Shown: piece by piece, positions 62,731 through 64,000 of the stretch
How positions within the stretch are numbered: the stretch's first letter is position 1
Layout: each line of letters starts with the position of its first letter
Source: Bacillota bacterium
GTDB taxonomy: Bacteria > Bacillota > Clostridia > Lachnospirales > Lachnospiraceae
Length of the DNA: 64,000 nucleotides
Reading direction: 5' to 3'
Assembly (NCBI GenBank): GCA_023395555.1
Contig: JAEWYQ010000084.1
Location: forward strand, 62,001-126,000
Position numbers and translations under genes: made by a program
Notes under the pieces: generated by a model
Database searches by the model: none
Seen by the model: only the letters and a program-made list of their open reading frames with translations
What the model was told of the DNA's origin: nothing

Positions 62731-62800
62731 TTGCCATACCCCTTTCAATCATTTGCGTGAGAATGTATTTTCCCCCGATACCATTCCCGCTCCCTCTATT

Positions 62801-64000
62801 TTACTTCAGGTCATCAACCAATCTTCCGTTAATCGGGTAGGATGTGAGATCCGGCAGTTCCTCCAGAGTCAGGACCTTCTCATGCCGATACGCCTTCTTC
62901 AGCATCTCTTCCTCGGTATATTGCTCGCTTAAGGTGAAGATGCCGATATCCTTAGCTACAAATTCCCCGCTCCAGGTACACCACATTCCCCACATCACTT
63001 GATCCCGAAGCGCCAGATCCGGATCAAATACACAGCCGTTCTCCGTGAGATAGACCAGCTTCTTGGCCTCCGTATAGCTCTGGGCCTTAATATAGCGGGC
63101 CGCCTGGGAGGTATAGACCCGTTCGCCGGGGTAGATATCCTCCCCTATGATGTCCACATAATCATCGCCGGGATACCAATCCCCATCCTGTCCGTTCCAC
63201 ACCCAGATCAGATTATTCAGCCCATATTCTACAGTGAGCCTTTCATATAATAAGAGATAAAGCTTCTTAAATGCCTCTGCTCCCGATGCTCCCCACCAGA
63301 ACCAGCCTCCGCTTGCCTCATGAAGCGGCCTCCACAAAATGGGGACTCCGGCTTCTTGCAGCACCAGCAGCTCCCGGGCAATGGCATCAATGTCCTTCAT
63401 CAGAAGGTCATAGCCTTCCGGGTCTTTGCCGTCCATGATCTTCTTCAGATTAATATTGGTGGCATCGGTATAAAATCCCCGGTACCATTCCCCTGTCAAA
63501 TATTTTGCCGGTGCATTCCAATGCCAGCAGAAGGTCACGATACCTCCGCTCTTCCAGAAATCAATTGCCAGCTTCGTCTGATTACCAGAACTGCCGCGCT
63601 CCACCCGTGAGGGTGTGTACTCTATAAAGTCAAGCCCCAATACCGCCGGGGTCCTGTCGGTTGTCTTTTTCACGACTGCGAATTCCTTACCGTACTGTCC
63701 CGTGCTGCAATACTGCCCGGAAAGGAAATATTCATCATAGATATCACAAAGATAGCTCATGAGCCTCTTTGTATTGTCCGTGGCTTTGGTATTGACCAGA
63801 ACCGGCGATACCTGGTAGCGCTGTGGATTCAATTCCTTTGCCGTATGTATTTCTAATCTGTCCAGCATGATATACCCCCAATAGCTTTCTACTTTGATCT
63901 TATGTTCTCCCTCCGTGAGGTACACACGCTCCAGCACCGACTCTTTGAAGTCCTTGCTGTCCGTTGCGATTACTCCCAGCTTCTCATCATCGGCATAGAT
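62801..64000 (-). CDS. GH26 beta-mannanase-like hydrolase (5' end outside window)
   Basis: The last about 399 residues of an extracellular glycoside hydrolase of family 26. An N-terminal beta-rich piece (VYLTEGEHKIKVESYWGYIM) looks like the end of a CBM35-type domain. The catalytic domain has TPAVLGLDFIEYTP, GGIVTFCWHWNAP, PILWRPLHEASGGWFWWG (acid/base Glu) and KKLVYLTENGCVFDP (nucleophile Glu). The frame is open to base 64000, so the start and signal peptide lie outside. It releases beta-mannooligosaccharides, fitting the importers downstream. Substrate (mannan, glucomannan or a related glycan) is inferred from family. Confidence 0.9.
   Translation of the reverse strand: MYADDEKLGVIATDSKDFKESVLERVYLTEGEHKIKVESYWGYIMLDRLEIHTAKELNPQRYQVSPVLVNTKATDNTKRLMSYLCDIYDEYFLSGQYCSTGQYGKEFAVVKKTTDRTPAVLGLDFIEYTPSRVERGSSGNQTKLAIDFWKSGGIVTFCWHWNAPAKYLTGEWYRGFYTDATNINLKKIMDGKDPEGYDLLMKDIDAIARELLVLQEAGVPILWRPLHEASGGWFWWGASGAEAFKKLYLLLYERLTVEYGLNNLIWVWNGQDGDWYPGDDYVDIIGEDIYPGERVYTSQAARYIKAQSYTEAKKLVYLTENGCVFDPDLALRDQVMWGMWCTWSGEFVAKDIGIFTLSEQYTEEEMLKKAYRHEKVLTLEELPDLTSYPINGRLVDDLK

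Noticed and set aside
1..64000. CRISPR arrays, insertion sequences, prophage or integrase genes, rRNA or tRNA genes
   Set aside because: Looked for direct repeats with spacers, transposase or integrase motifs and RNA gene signatures on both strands; none seen. The only regular repeats are the coding repeats at 48790-49960 and 56073-56131.

Overview
The window reads as chromosome of a motile, polysaccharide-degrading, Gram-positive anaerobe, most likely a member of the Lachnospiraceae (Clostridia). This rests on strong Shine-Dalgarno sites, a FliW/CsrA pair, flagellins of the lachnospiral type, MsmX-dependent style ABC sugar importers without their own ATPase, and sigma-D (SigD/FliA) promoters. 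Every supported gene is on the minus strand, so transcription runs from high to low coordinates. No tRNA, rRNA, CRISPR array, insertion sequence or prophage was seen. Both ends cut through genes.

Region by region in the direction of transcription. (1) 64000-47160: a beta-mannan-type glycan locus. It has a GH26 glycoside hydrolase, a very large solute-binding protein with carbohydrate-binding-like domains, a permease pair, an NHL/TPR protein, a Yip1-like membrane protein, a DUF5696-like protein, a second permease pair, a lipoprotein with three tandem repeats and a second solute-binding lipoprotein, ending at a terminator. (2) 47042-44492: a CdaR/PucR-type regulator and an S41 processing protease. 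(3) 44457-33160: late flagellar genes. Operon A (sigma-D promoter) is flgM, flgN, two flgK paralogues and flgL, followed by fliW-csrA, which may have its own sigma-A promoter. Operon B (sigma-D promoter) is flaG, fliD, fliS and a FliT/FlgN-like gene. Operon C (sigma-D promoter) is the main 272-residue flagellin. (4) 33135-9213: a flagellin glycosylation island of 15 genes, ending in a second, 994-residue flagellin. It holds two Maf-type glycosyltransferases, NeuA- and NeuB-type enzymes with extra domains, an IspD/TarI-type cytidylyltransferase with an epimerase, two TagB/TagF-type phosphotransferases, a pyruvyltransferase-like protein, an alkaline-phosphatase-superfamily protein, a CysC-like kinase fused to a methyltransferase, and a CBS/SGNH/nucleotidyltransferase fusion. 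(5) 8982-5490: a secreted 707-residue protein under its own near-perfect sigma-D promoter, then a GT2 glycosyltransferase. (6) 5476-2720: lspA and ftsH, each with a sigma-A promoter. (7) 2670-1: two GH43 arabinan-type enzymes.

How the parts fit together. FlgM holds SigD until the hook is finished. SigD then drives flgM-flgL, flaG-fliT and the flagellin. FliW and CsrA are positioned to control flagellin translation: GGA-loop hairpins fitting CsrA sites lie in the leaders of the flagellin, flaG and the 707-residue secreted protein. The island probably makes CMP- and CDP-activated precursors and attaches an unusual, possibly phosphodiester-containing glycan to one or both flagellins through the Maf proteins. 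The sigma-D promoters, the leader hairpins, the domain fusions and the split/fused Maf accessory domain come from direct reading of the sequence. The chemistry of the glycan is inference.
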